This document shows, piece after piece, positions 8,528 to 15,369 of a DNA stretch of 64,000 bases; position 1 is the first letter of the stretch, and each line of letters opens with the position of its first letter. Below the pieces are notes generated by a model. It made no database searches and had not been told where the DNA came from. It worked only from the letters and a program-made list of their open reading frames with translations. The stretch comes from Allomuricauda sp. (GTDB lineage Bacteria > Bacteroidota > Bacteroidia > Flavobacteriales > Flavobacteriaceae): assembly GCF_002699205.1 (NCBI RefSeq), contig NZ_PABT01000034.1:62001-126000 (forward strand), read 5' to 3'. Position numbers and translations under genes: made by a program.

Positions 8528-9400
8528 ATGAAAACAGAAAGAACATACGCCGGTATTCCAAAGGAATATAGTTCGGCCGAAAAGTCAAAAATTGTGTTGT
8601 TGCCCGTTCCCTATGACGGTACCAGTACTTGGGGAAAGGGTGCTGACAAAGGCCCAGAAGCCTTTTTGGAAGCTTCCGAGAATATGGAGGTTTATGATAT
8701 AGAAACGGATAGTGAAGTATATAAACAAGGGATTTACTTGGCAGATGCCGTGGAGGATTTTGAAACTCCCGATACCATGGTTGAAGCGGTGCACAAAACC
8801 GTTAAGGAATACATCAACCGTAATAAACTGGTCACCATGATAGGAGGGGAGCATTCCATTTCCATCGGGGCGATAAGGGCTTTCAATGAATGTTTTGAGA
8901 ATCTCACCGTGCTACAGATTGATGCACATGCCGATCTGCGCAAGGAGTATCAAGGTTCAAAGTACAATCATGCTTGTGCCCTGTACGAGGCCAATGAAAC
9001 CACCAATTTGGTACAGATAGGTATTCGGAGCATGGACCATACCGAAACCTTGGTCATGGATAAGGACAAGGTATTTTTTGCCCATGAGATGGTTACCGAT
9101 GATTTTTGGATGGATGCCGCCCTGGATTTAATGACGGACAATGTTTACATCACCTTTGATTTAGATGCTTTTGATCCTTCGATTCTGCCCTCGACGGGTA
9201 CTCCTGAACCGGGAGGGCTGTTGTGGTACGAAACCCTCGATTTTTTGCGGAGGGTCTTTAAAGTAAAGAATGTTGTCGGTTTTGATATTGTGGAACTGTG
9301 TCCCAATGATATCGATAGATCATCGGATTTTTTGGCGGCAAAGCTCTACTATAAAATGTTGAGCTATAAATTTTCTGATAACAACGATTTCACGGAGTAA
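8528..9400 (+). CDS. speB: agmatinase
   Basis: The 290-residue ureohydrolase matches the arginase/agmatinase family. The binuclear Mn ligands are in GGEHSISIG (His), IDAHADLR (Asp-His-Asp) and FDLDAFDP (Asp-Asp). The downstream TGTPEPGG loop is typical of agmatinase rather than arginase. It would hydrolyse agmatine to putrescine and urea in the cytoplasm. It sits 22 bp after the decarboxylase and 53 bp before a deoxyhypusine-synthase-like gene, so the three are probably cotranscribed as a polyamine operon. Confidence 0.92.
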   Translation: MKTERTYAGIPKEYSSAEKSKIVLLPVPYDGTSTWGKGADKGPEAFLEASENMEVYDIETDSEVYKQGIYLADAVEDFETPDTMVEAVHKTVKEYINRNKLVTMIGGEHSISIGAIRAFNECFENLTVLQIDAHADLRKEYQGSKYNHACALYEANETTNLVQIGIRSMDHTETLVMDKDKVFFAHEMVTDDFWMDAALDLMTDNVYITFDLDAFDPSILPSTGTPEPGGLLWYETLDFLRRVFKVKNVVGFDIVELCPNDIDRSSDFLAAKLYYKMLSYKFSDNNDFTE

Positions 9401-9453
9401 AGTTTTGGAGACACCAAGTATTTAAAAAAAATAAAACACTTTAGAAGATTACG

Positions 9454-10428
9454 ATGGGTAATAAAGGAGAAATATCACAATTCATACAAAAATATTTTTT
9501 GCACTTTAATTCGGCAGCTCTTGTGGATGCAGCAAAGGGTTATGAGGAGCAATTGAACAAAGGTTCCAAAATGTTGGTTTCCATGGCAGGGGCCATGAGC
9601 ACCGCAGAGCTGGGCAAAATTTTTGCTGAGATCATCCGAGCTGACAAAGTTCACATTGTATCTTGTACGGGCGCCAATCTTGAGGAAGATATAATGAACC
9701 TGGTGGCACATTCCCACTACAAAAGGGTGCCCAACTACAGGGACCTTACCCCACAGGAAGAGTGGGACCTTTTGGCGAATGGACTGAACCGGGTTACGGA
9801 TACCTGCATTCCAGAAGAAGAAGCTTTTAGAAGGTTGCAAAAGCATATCTACGATATTTGGAAAGAGGCCGATGAAAAAGGTGAGCGCTATTTTCCGCAC
9901 GAGTTTATGTATAAATTATTGCTTTCAGGTGTTTTGGAGCAATACTACGAAATAGACATCAAGGATTCTTGGATGTACGCAGCAGCCCAAAAAAACTTGC
10001 CCATTGTGGTCCCGGGTTGGGAAGACAGTACCATGGGGAATATTTTCGCTAGCTACGTGATCAAAGGAGAACTAAAGGCCAGTACGGTAAAATCCGGTAT
10101 AGAGTACATGACCTTTTTGGGCGATTGGTACCAGAAGAACTCCGGGAACGGTATAGGGTTTTTCCAGATTGGAGGAGGGATAGCCGGGGATTTCCCGATT
10201 TGCGTAGTACCGATGCTCTATCAAGATTTGGAACAGGAAGACACGCCGTTTTGGAGCTATTTCTGCCAAATAAGCGATTCTACCACAAGTTACGGATCAT
10301 ATTCCGGAGCCGTGCCCAATGAAAAAATCACCTGGGGAAAACTGGATATCAATACACCTAAATTCATTGTGGAATCCGATGCGACCATCGTAGCTCCATT
10401 GATTTTTGCTTATCTATTAAATATGTAG
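9454..10428 (+). CDS. deoxyhypusine synthase-like protein with altered active site
   Basis: The 324-residue protein belongs to the deoxyhypusine synthase (DHS) family. NAD-binding signatures are clear (MAGAMSTAEL near residue 45, SCTGANLEED near 70). Authentic DHS and its homospermidine-synthase relatives have a catalytic lysine in a GGG-x-x-K-H-H segment. Here the segment reads GGGIAGDFPI (240-249), so Gly245 occupies the lysine position and the His pair is absent. Bacteria lack eIF5A, so hypusination is not expected. Position after arginine decarboxylase and agmatinase implies a polyamine-type substrate (agmatine, putrescine or spermidine). The reaction cannot be named from the sequence. 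Confidence 0.85.
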   Translation: MGNKGEISQFIQKYFLHFNSAALVDAAKGYEEQLNKGSKMLVSMAGAMSTAELGKIFAEIIRADKVHIVSCTGANLEEDIMNLVAHSHYKRVPNYRDLTPQEEWDLLANGLNRVTDTCIPEEEAFRRLQKHIYDIWKEADEKGERYFPHEFMYKLLLSGVLEQYYEIDIKDSWMYAAAQKNLPIVVPGWEDSTMGNIFASYVIKGELKASTVKSGIEYMTFLGDWYQKNSGNGIGFFQIGGGIAGDFPICVVPMLYQDLEQEDTPFWSYFCQISDSTTSYGSYSGAVPNEKITWGKLDINTPKFIVESDATIVAPLIFAYLLNM

Positions 10429-10430
10429 CC

Positions 10431-10736
10431 ATGGGAAAAGGACAAACAACAGCATTAAAACGAGTAATTGTTGATTATAAAAAATTGGACCATAAAATGC
10501 TCAATCTTCTTGTGGAAAAATTCCCTGACGGATATGACGATGATGACATTGTCACCTACAGGAATGCCAGCAATGAAGTAGTGGAGTGTGTCGAGGTCAG
10601 AACAGAGGATACGGCATATCTTGTCAAAGTAAGCAAGCGTTTGGTGATGGCGATGGAGGATTATGAAGAATCTGAAAACCAAGATGACGCCCCGGATTTG
10701 GATACTGAAGGGCTCGAAGGGACCGAAGATGAATAA
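10431..10736 (+). CDS. small acidic protein of unknown function
   Basis: The 101-residue protein starts 2 bp after the DHS-like stop, so translational coupling is likely. The N-terminal ~20 residues are basic (GKGQTTALKRVIVDYKKLD), a compact alpha/beta-looking core follows, and the last ~25 residues are almost entirely acidic (Asp/Glu, ending GLEGTEDE). I recognise no catalytic motif. No signal peptide or membrane segment is present. Tight spacing within the operon suggests a role with the DHS-like or DUF155 neighbours, but no function can be assigned. Confidence 0.75.
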   Translation: MGKGQTTALKRVIVDYKKLDHKMLNLLVEKFPDGYDDDDIVTYRNASNEVVECVEVRTEDTAYLVKVSKRLVMAMEDYEESENQDDAPDLDTEGLEGTEDE

Positions 10737-10763
10737 TTAATGGTTACATAATAATTTACCAAA

Positions 10764-11549
10764 ATGGCATCAAAAGCAATGGCCCTGCACCTAGCGGTGA
10801 GTATTGATATCCCTGCTTGTAGGAATACTTTGGACATGGAACTTGTGTATGGGGACAGGGACGAGCTTTTTTATTCCGATGCATCACGTTACCTTTATAT
10901 CTTTAGGTATGGGGTTGTTTCCTTTTTTGGATACACCGAAGGGGAAATATCCCGACTTCTGATGGAAATCAAACCATTTTGTGAACAATGGAGACAATCC
11001 GATATCACCGAGACCATGGATATCGAATTGGTATCCGATAGTGAAAAAGCGGTATTGGACCATGATAAGGTGTTTTTGCCGCAATCCAATGTAGAAGGTG
11101 TTCGGTTGGCATTGTTGCATTTGTCGCAATCAGTGGCTTTGGATTATTTTGCCGGATTATCGGAACAGGCTATGAAAGAAACGAGACGGCATACCACATA
11201 TCTGGAGCAAAATGGAAAGTTGGACATAGGGGGGAAGAAGTTGAAAAGGCATATTGCCAAAGTATTGAACATTAACAACCAAATCTCTGAAAACCTCTAT
11301 ATTTTCGATTCCCACGAAGTGGCCTGGGAAGATTTTGAACTTGACCGATTGGACAAAGGTTTAAAGCAGATTTTTGATCTTAAGGAACGTTACCGGAATA
11401 TAAAGGAACAGGGCAATGTGATCAAGGAGAATCTCAGCCTGTTCATGAATATTATGGACCATAGGGAAAGTAGTAGGCTAGAGTGGATCATTATTATTTT
11501 GATTTTGGTCGAGGTGGTGGATTTGTTCATAATGCGATTAATCAGTTAA
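10764..11549 (+). CDS. RMD1/YagE (DUF155) family membrane protein
   Basis: The 261-residue protein fits the RMD1/DUF155 family. It has the conserved N-terminal region with YLYIFRYGVVSFFG (about residues 45-60), a long helical middle part (VALDYFAGLSEQAM, later KERYRNIKEQ) and a single C-terminal transmembrane helix (WIIIILILVEVVDLFIM) close to the end. The mitochondrial relatives are inner-membrane proteins linked to translation. The bacterial members are uncharacterised as far as I recall. It follows the small acidic protein by 27 bp and precedes the RimK fusion by 13 bp, which places it in the polyamine operon with a ribosome-modifying type enzyme. Confidence 0.82.
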   Translation: MASKAMALHLAVSIDIPACRNTLDMELVYGDRDELFYSDASRYLYIFRYGVVSFFGYTEGEISRLLMEIKPFCEQWRQSDITETMDIELVSDSEKAVLDHDKVFLPQSNVEGVRLALLHLSQSVALDYFAGLSEQAMKETRRHTTYLEQNGKLDIGGKKLKRHIAKVLNINNQISENLYIFDSHEVAWEDFELDRLDKGLKQIFDLKERYRNIKEQGNVIKENLSLFMNIMDHRESSRLEWIIIILILVEVVDLFIMRLIS

Positions 11550-11562
11550 ATACATTTTTGTT

Positions 11563-12933
11563 TTGAACGATTTTAAAATATTGGGCAGCGAAGAATGGTG
11601 CCAGTTTGATGATTTAAGGATTCCTGCCATAAAGGCCAGAGTGGATTCTGGAGCAAAAACATCATCTATCCAAGCCAGTAAGATCAAAATTTTCAGCAAA
11701 GGATTGGAAGAGTGGGTACGGTTTGAGGTTAGCCCTGTTCAAGACAATAGAAGTATATCCATCTTGTGCCAGGCCAAATTGGTGGACATGCGTAGTGTGA
11801 AAAGTTCCCAAGGTATTGCCGAGGAACGTCCTGTAATAAAAACCCCGGTGAACATCGCAGGTAATGTATATGAAATTGAACTCACCTTGGCCAATAGGGA
11901 TACCATGGAGTACCGTATGCTCCTCGGTCGCGAAGCCATTAACGGCAGGTATCTGGTGGATCCATCCCAAAGTTTCGTACAGGGTGATATCTCCGATGAG
12001 GAACTGGAACGGAAATACCAACCTTTTACAACTGAGAAAACCGGACTCCGATTGGGGCTCTTGGCCAGCAATCCAAACTTGTACAGTAACAAAAGAATTA
12101 TCGAGGCCGGTGAAATGCGGGGTCACAAGGTGGTGTTTTTAAATGTGGAGCATGTTTACATGAAATTGGATGCTTCAACACCGGAAATCAGGTATCGGGG
12201 CGGTAATATTTTGGATAAGTTCGATGCTGTGATCCCTAGGATCAAACCAGCGGTCACTTTTTATGGTTGTGCTCTTTTACGGCAGTTCGATACGTTGGGG
12301 GTATATTGTCTCAACTCAGCGGATTCCATAAGTAAATCCAGAGATAAGCTTTTCGCGTCCCAACTGTTCTCCAAAAACGATATTCACATACCCACAACGG
12401 GATTTGCCAAATCTCCCATGGATACCAAGGACCTTATCCGTATGGTGAGTGGAGCCCCGTTGATCATTAAATTGTTGGAGAGTACCCAAGGTAAGGGCGT
12501 GGTGTTGGCCGAAACAAATAAGGCAGCGGAAAGTGTTATCAATGCTTTTAAAAGTGTACAGACCAACATTTTGGTGCAAGAGTTCATCAAAGAAGCCAAT
12601 GGGCATGACATCCGTTGTTTTGTGGTGAACGGAAAAGTGGTGGCCTCGATGCAGCGAACCGCACAAAAAGGAGAGTTTAGGGCAAACATTCACCAGGGTG
12701 GGGCAGCATCAAAAGTTAAGATAACCCCAGAGGAGCGAAAACTGGCCATCAAATCTGCGAAAGTATTCAATTTGGATGTGGCCGGGGTAGACCTTATCCG
12801 TTCCAATAAGGGGCCATTGTTACTGGAAGTGAATTCCTCACCAGGTCTTCAAGGTATAGAAAATACTACAGGAAAAGACATTGCCAATGTAATGATCGAG
12901 ACCATCGAAAAAAAATTGAAATACCAACAATAG
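11563..12933 (+). CDS. rimK: retropepsin-like (RimB-type) domain fused to RimK-family ATP-grasp ligase
   Basis: The 456-residue protein has two parts. Residues ~1-140 match the ATP-dependent zinc protease/RimB-like family with a retropepsin fold (AIKARVDSGAKTSSI with the Asp-Ser-Gly triad, then LLGREAI). Residues ~150-456 are a RimK-type ATP-grasp ligase (KLLESTQGKGVVL, QEFIKEANGHDIRCFVV, LLEVNSSPGLQGIE). E. coli RimK adds glutamates to ribosomal protein S6, and RimB-type partners are thought to act on the same tail. The fusion suggests both acts are coupled. The only sensible start is TTG at 11563: the DUF155 stop lies just upstream in another frame and no ATG is available there. The substrate in this organism is inferred. 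Confidence 0.87.
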   Translation: MNDFKILGSEEWCQFDDLRIPAIKARVDSGAKTSSIQASKIKIFSKGLEEWVRFEVSPVQDNRSISILCQAKLVDMRSVKSSQGIAEERPVIKTPVNIAGNVYEIELTLANRDTMEYRMLLGREAINGRYLVDPSQSFVQGDISDEELERKYQPFTTEKTGLRLGLLASNPNLYSNKRIIEAGEMRGHKVVFLNVEHVYMKLDASTPEIRYRGGNILDKFDAVIPRIKPAVTFYGCALLRQFDTLGVYCLNSADSISKSRDKLFASQLFSKNDIHIPTTGFAKSPMDTKDLIRMVSGAPLIIKLLESTQGKGVVLAETNKAAESVINAFKSVQTNILVQEFIKEANGHDIRCFVVNGKVVASMQRTAQKGEFRANIHQGGAASKVKITPEERKLAIKSAKVFNLDVAGVDLIRSNKGPLLLEVNSSPGLQGIENTTGKDIANVMIETIEKKLKYQQ

Positions 12934-13031
12934 ATTCTTTTTCTAATTAATTGTTTGGTAATCAGCAGGTTGAAATTTTCACATATATTTTCCTACGTAA
13001 AGGTCCAAAAACCTAAATATAAATTGAAAAC

Positions 13032-13055
13032 GGGCATCCGTTAACGGAAATGCCC
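13032..13055. other. hairpin after the RimK fusion gene
   Basis: GGGCAT-CCG-TTAA-CGG-AA-ATGCCC forms a nearly perfect stem with a two-base bulge, about 100 bases after the stop codon. No T-tract follows on the plus strand, so it is either a weak transcript end or the first stem of the structured RNA region that follows. Confidence 0.5.
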
Positions 13056-13095
13056 CATTGATTAATTGTACCCTAAAAATCTCGTCGAGCAGTAG

Positions 13096-13103
13096 TATGT
13101 TTG
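13096..13103 (+). promoter_or_regulatory. candidate -7 promoter box inside the gap before trxB
   Basis: TATGTTTG fits TAnnTTTG, and the following bases (to 13107) are identical to those at the proposed polyamine promoter. No well-spaced TTG is seen upstream (the nearest good one is 27 bases away), so support is moderate. Confidence 0.35.
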
Positions 13104-13109
13104 TTCCAG

Positions 13110-13336
13110 TTAACAAAAAGCTTTTGGCTTAAGTTAAAAACCTTTAATAGGATGGGGTGATTATAGGGTACTTAGTGTTCTTTACCTAATGTCTTATTAT
13201 TAATAAGGTTTACGTTGCTCCAAGGAGTTTTAGAGGTTGAGCTCCTTGGTTGTAACGGTTTTCTAAGATCAAATATATGTTCCCATAAATTTGACCTACT
13301 TTTTCGGGAAAGGAGCCGTTTTTACGGCTCCTTTTT
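13110..13336 (+). ncRNA. candidate structured non-coding RNA
   Basis: The 543-base gap between the RimK fusion and trxB has no plausible ORF, yet it ends in a strong intrinsic terminator that lies 140 bases before trxB. Upstream of the terminator is a stable hairpin (CGTT plus CCAAGGAG pairing with CTCCTTGG plus AACG, 13213-13257). GTACCCTA (13068-13075) is exactly complementary to TAGGGTAC (13164-13171), so the transcript may begin before 13068 rather than at 13110. I do not recognise RNase P, tmRNA or SRP RNA. A 6S-like or lineage-specific RNA remains possible. Confidence 0.35.
13309..13336 (+). terminator. strong intrinsic terminator of the candidate RNA
   Basis: AAAGGAGCCGT (13309-13319) pairs exactly with ACGGCTCCTTT (13324-13334) across a TTTT loop and ends in a run of Ts. 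No ORF lies immediately upstream. Confidence 0.8.
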
Positions 13337-13442
13337 ATTTGCTACATATTTAATGACCCCGAATATTTCAGTCATCCACAATTGTTGACAAGTTTTACTC
13401 AAACGTAATATTACGATTAAGTAAGGTTTTCAACAAAAAACC

Positions 13443-13450
13443 TACTTTTG
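13443..13450 (+). promoter_or_regulatory. trxB: candidate -7 promoter box of trxB
   Basis: TACTTTTG matches TAnnTTTG and ends 26 bases before the trxB start, which would give a leader of about 20 bases. A matching -33 TTG is not clear. Confidence 0.5.
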
Positions 13451-13476
13451 TAATGTAACAATAGAGGAAGTTTTTT

Positions 13477-14445
13477 ATGTCAGAACAAGTGGAAAGAATC
13501 AAAACATTGATTATTGGATCAGGGCCTGCAGGATACACTGCGGCAATCTATGCCTCTAGGGCAGATTTAAAACCAGTATTATATACAGGTATGGAGCCTG
13601 GTGGACAATTGACCACAACTACGGAAGTGGATAATTTTCCAGGGTACCCAGAGGGAATTGATGGGCCAGCTATGATGATGCAATTGCAACAACAAGCTGA
13701 AAGATTCGGTACGGAGGTTCGAATTGGTATGGTAACAGGTGTGGAATTTAGTGATGAAGTAGGAGGGATACATAAGATTACGGTCGATGATTCTATAGAA
13801 TTGGAAGCAGAAACCGTGATTATCGCAACTGGAGCATCCGCCAAATATTTGAACTTGCCAAGCGAACAGCGTTTGAGGGGCGGAGGAGTATCGGCTTGTG
13901 CTGTATGTGATGGATTTTTCTACAAAGGTCAAGATGTTGCCATTGTTGGAGCAGGAGATACTGCTGCGGAAGAAGCATCTTACTTGGCAAATATCTGCTC
14001 TAAGGTGACCATGTTGGTGCGCAAGGACCATATGCGAGCCTCAAAAGCTATGCAACATCGCGTAAACAGTATTGATAATATTGAAATCCGATACAATACC
14101 GAAGTAGATGAAGTATTGGGAGACCAAGTTGTGGAGGGTGTTAGGGTCGTCAACAACCAAACGGGGGAAAAAGAAGAAATCCCGGTAACTGGATTGTTTA
14201 TTGCCATTGGACACAAACCCAATACCGATGTCTTTAAAGGACAACTGGATATGGACGAAACAGGCTACATAATAACCCAGCCAAAGTCGACCAAAACCAA
14301 TAAGCCAGGTGTTTTTGCAAGTGGTGATGCCCAAGATAAAATTTACAGACAGGCGGTGACAGCTGCAGGAACTGGATGTATGGCCGCACTGGATGCCGAA
14401 CGGTATTTGGCCTCGGTGGAGAGTAAAGAAATGTTGGCATCATAA
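13477..14445 (+). CDS. trxB: thioredoxin-disulfide reductase
   Basis: The 322-residue flavoprotein is a low-molecular-weight thioredoxin reductase. It has the FAD-binding IIGSGPAGYTAAIYASRA at the N-terminus, the redox pair C141-A-V-C144 followed by Asp, the NADPH-binding VGAGDTAAEEASYLA, and the second FAD motif GVFASGDAQD near the C-terminus. It reduces thioredoxin with NADPH in the cytoplasm. The gene is monocistronic, with its own -7 box upstream and a perfect bidirectional terminator downstream. Length and motifs are complete. Confidence 0.97.
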   Translation: MSEQVERIKTLIIGSGPAGYTAAIYASRADLKPVLYTGMEPGGQLTTTTEVDNFPGYPEGIDGPAMMMQLQQQAERFGTEVRIGMVTGVEFSDEVGGIHKITVDDSIELEAETVIIATGASAKYLNLPSEQRLRGGGVSACAVCDGFFYKGQDVAIVGAGDTAAEEASYLANICSKVTMLVRKDHMRASKAMQHRVNSIDNIEIRYNTEVDEVLGDQVVEGVRVVNNQTGEKEEIPVTGLFIAIGHKPNTDVFKGQLDMDETGYIITQPKSTKTNKPGVFASGDAQDKIYRQAVTAAGTGCMAALDAERYLASVESKEMLAS

Positions 14446-14470
14446 AAAGATGATAGGTTATATAAAACAA

Positions 14471-14500
14471 AAAAAGGCACCGAAATTTCGGTGCCTTTTT
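14471..14500. terminator. bidirectional intrinsic terminator between trxB and a convergent gene
   Basis: A perfect 30-base palindrome, with the stem AAAAAGGCACCGAAA against its exact complement. It has As on one side and Ts on the other, so it can end both trxB (plus) and the minus-strand gene that stops at 14523. Confidence 0.9.
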
Positions 14501-14522
14501 GTTGATAGCTCAATTTAATAGC

Positions 14523-14966
14523 TCAATCAATCCTTTTGTAATTCTCCGAAAAAGTCCGATTGCCATCTGAGTCGACCGTAATTTGACTGAAAGAGTCATC
14601 GTTGTGAATAAGCTCAAATGTAAAGTTGCGCATGGTGTCCAGCGCCTTCATCATATTATCGTCCCCATATTCTATGATTTCGATCAAAGAGTCACCTACT
14701 ACTTGGTACGAACCATAACCAAACCTTCCATTTGGGTCGTCCGGTACATATCGGGTCCACATAATTTTTTCCTTGGAGTACATTTTAACCTGTCTGTATC
14801 CATCTGATTTTTTAATGGTGTCTATAACATTTTCACCGTCATAGTTATAAAAGCTTTCCAGCTCCCAAGTTCCTTCAATGCTCCAAGCGTTTGGATTGTG
14901 TTCCGTAAAGCTTCCCGTTAAGAAGAAAACGAAGATGAGTGTAAAAAGTAAAACTGATTTTTTCAT
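14523..14966 (-). CDS. exported lipocalin-like small protein, function unknown
   Basis: The 147-residue protein starts with a signal peptide (MKKSVLLFTLIFVFFLTGSF). It continues as a lipocalin-like or DUF4488-like small barrel: the opening SIEGTWELESFYNYDG and the KMYSKEKIMWTRY strand are typical of proteins annotated lipocalin-like in Bacteroidota. No lipobox cysteine is present, so it is probably a soluble periplasmic protein. It stands alone, convergent with trxB, sharing the terminator. Ligand and role are unknown. Confidence 0.7.
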   Translation of the reverse strand: MKKSVLLFTLIFVFFLTGSFTEHNPNAWSIEGTWELESFYNYDGENVIDTIKKSDGYRQVKMYSKEKIMWTRYVPDDPNGRFGYGSYQVVGDSLIEIIEYGDDNMMKALDTMRNFTFELIHNDDSFSQITVDSDGNRTFSENYKRID

Positions 14967-15166
14967 AATGCCCTACTTTATAAGTTACTGATTTTGAATA
15001 TCTAAAAGATAAGGATATTTTATCAATTTTATACTATAAAGCCTTAAAAAATGATTATATTACATTTATAAAGTCGTCATACTACAAATATGACAATTTT
15101 ATTTTCTTGGATATGTAGTTCCTCCAAAATTTGGGACAGTAGGTTTAATCATTAAATTTACTGAAT

Positions 15167-15271
15167 ATGACATGAAGAAAGTTTACCTCGAAGTTCAAGA
15201 CCAAAGTGGTCCTTGAAGCCTTGAATGAACGGCACGGTCTTGCCGATATTGCCCAGGAAAATAATACTTAA
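15167..15271 (+). pseudogene. remnant of an IS3-family transposase OrfA
   Basis: The frame beginning at ATG 15167 reads Met-Thr-stop, then RKFTSKFKTKVVLEALNERH and GLADIAQE before a stop at 15269-15271. This is the N-terminal helix-turn-helix start of IS3-type OrfA, where RRKF..EFKTKVALEAL is usual. An early TGA (15173-15175) and loss of everything after the first ~30 residues show it is dead. No OrfB and no terminal inverted repeats are seen nearby. The rest of the 403-base gap (14967-15369) holds no gene that I can see. Confidence 0.75.
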
Positions 15272-15369
15272 GGGTCATTCCATACTTAGTATATAGGTAC
15301 AATGCAAAGCTTTGCCCGTCCATCGTTCGGCCTTTATATTTATATTTCCTTGTTGTTCTTTATATTATA

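Noticed and set aside
13032..13336. RNase P RNA, tmRNA or SRP RNA in the trxB upstream gap
   Set aside because: None of the hallmark segments (GAGGAAAGTCC-type core, tag reading frame with CCA end, or the SRP Alu/GGAAG tetraloop region) is present.
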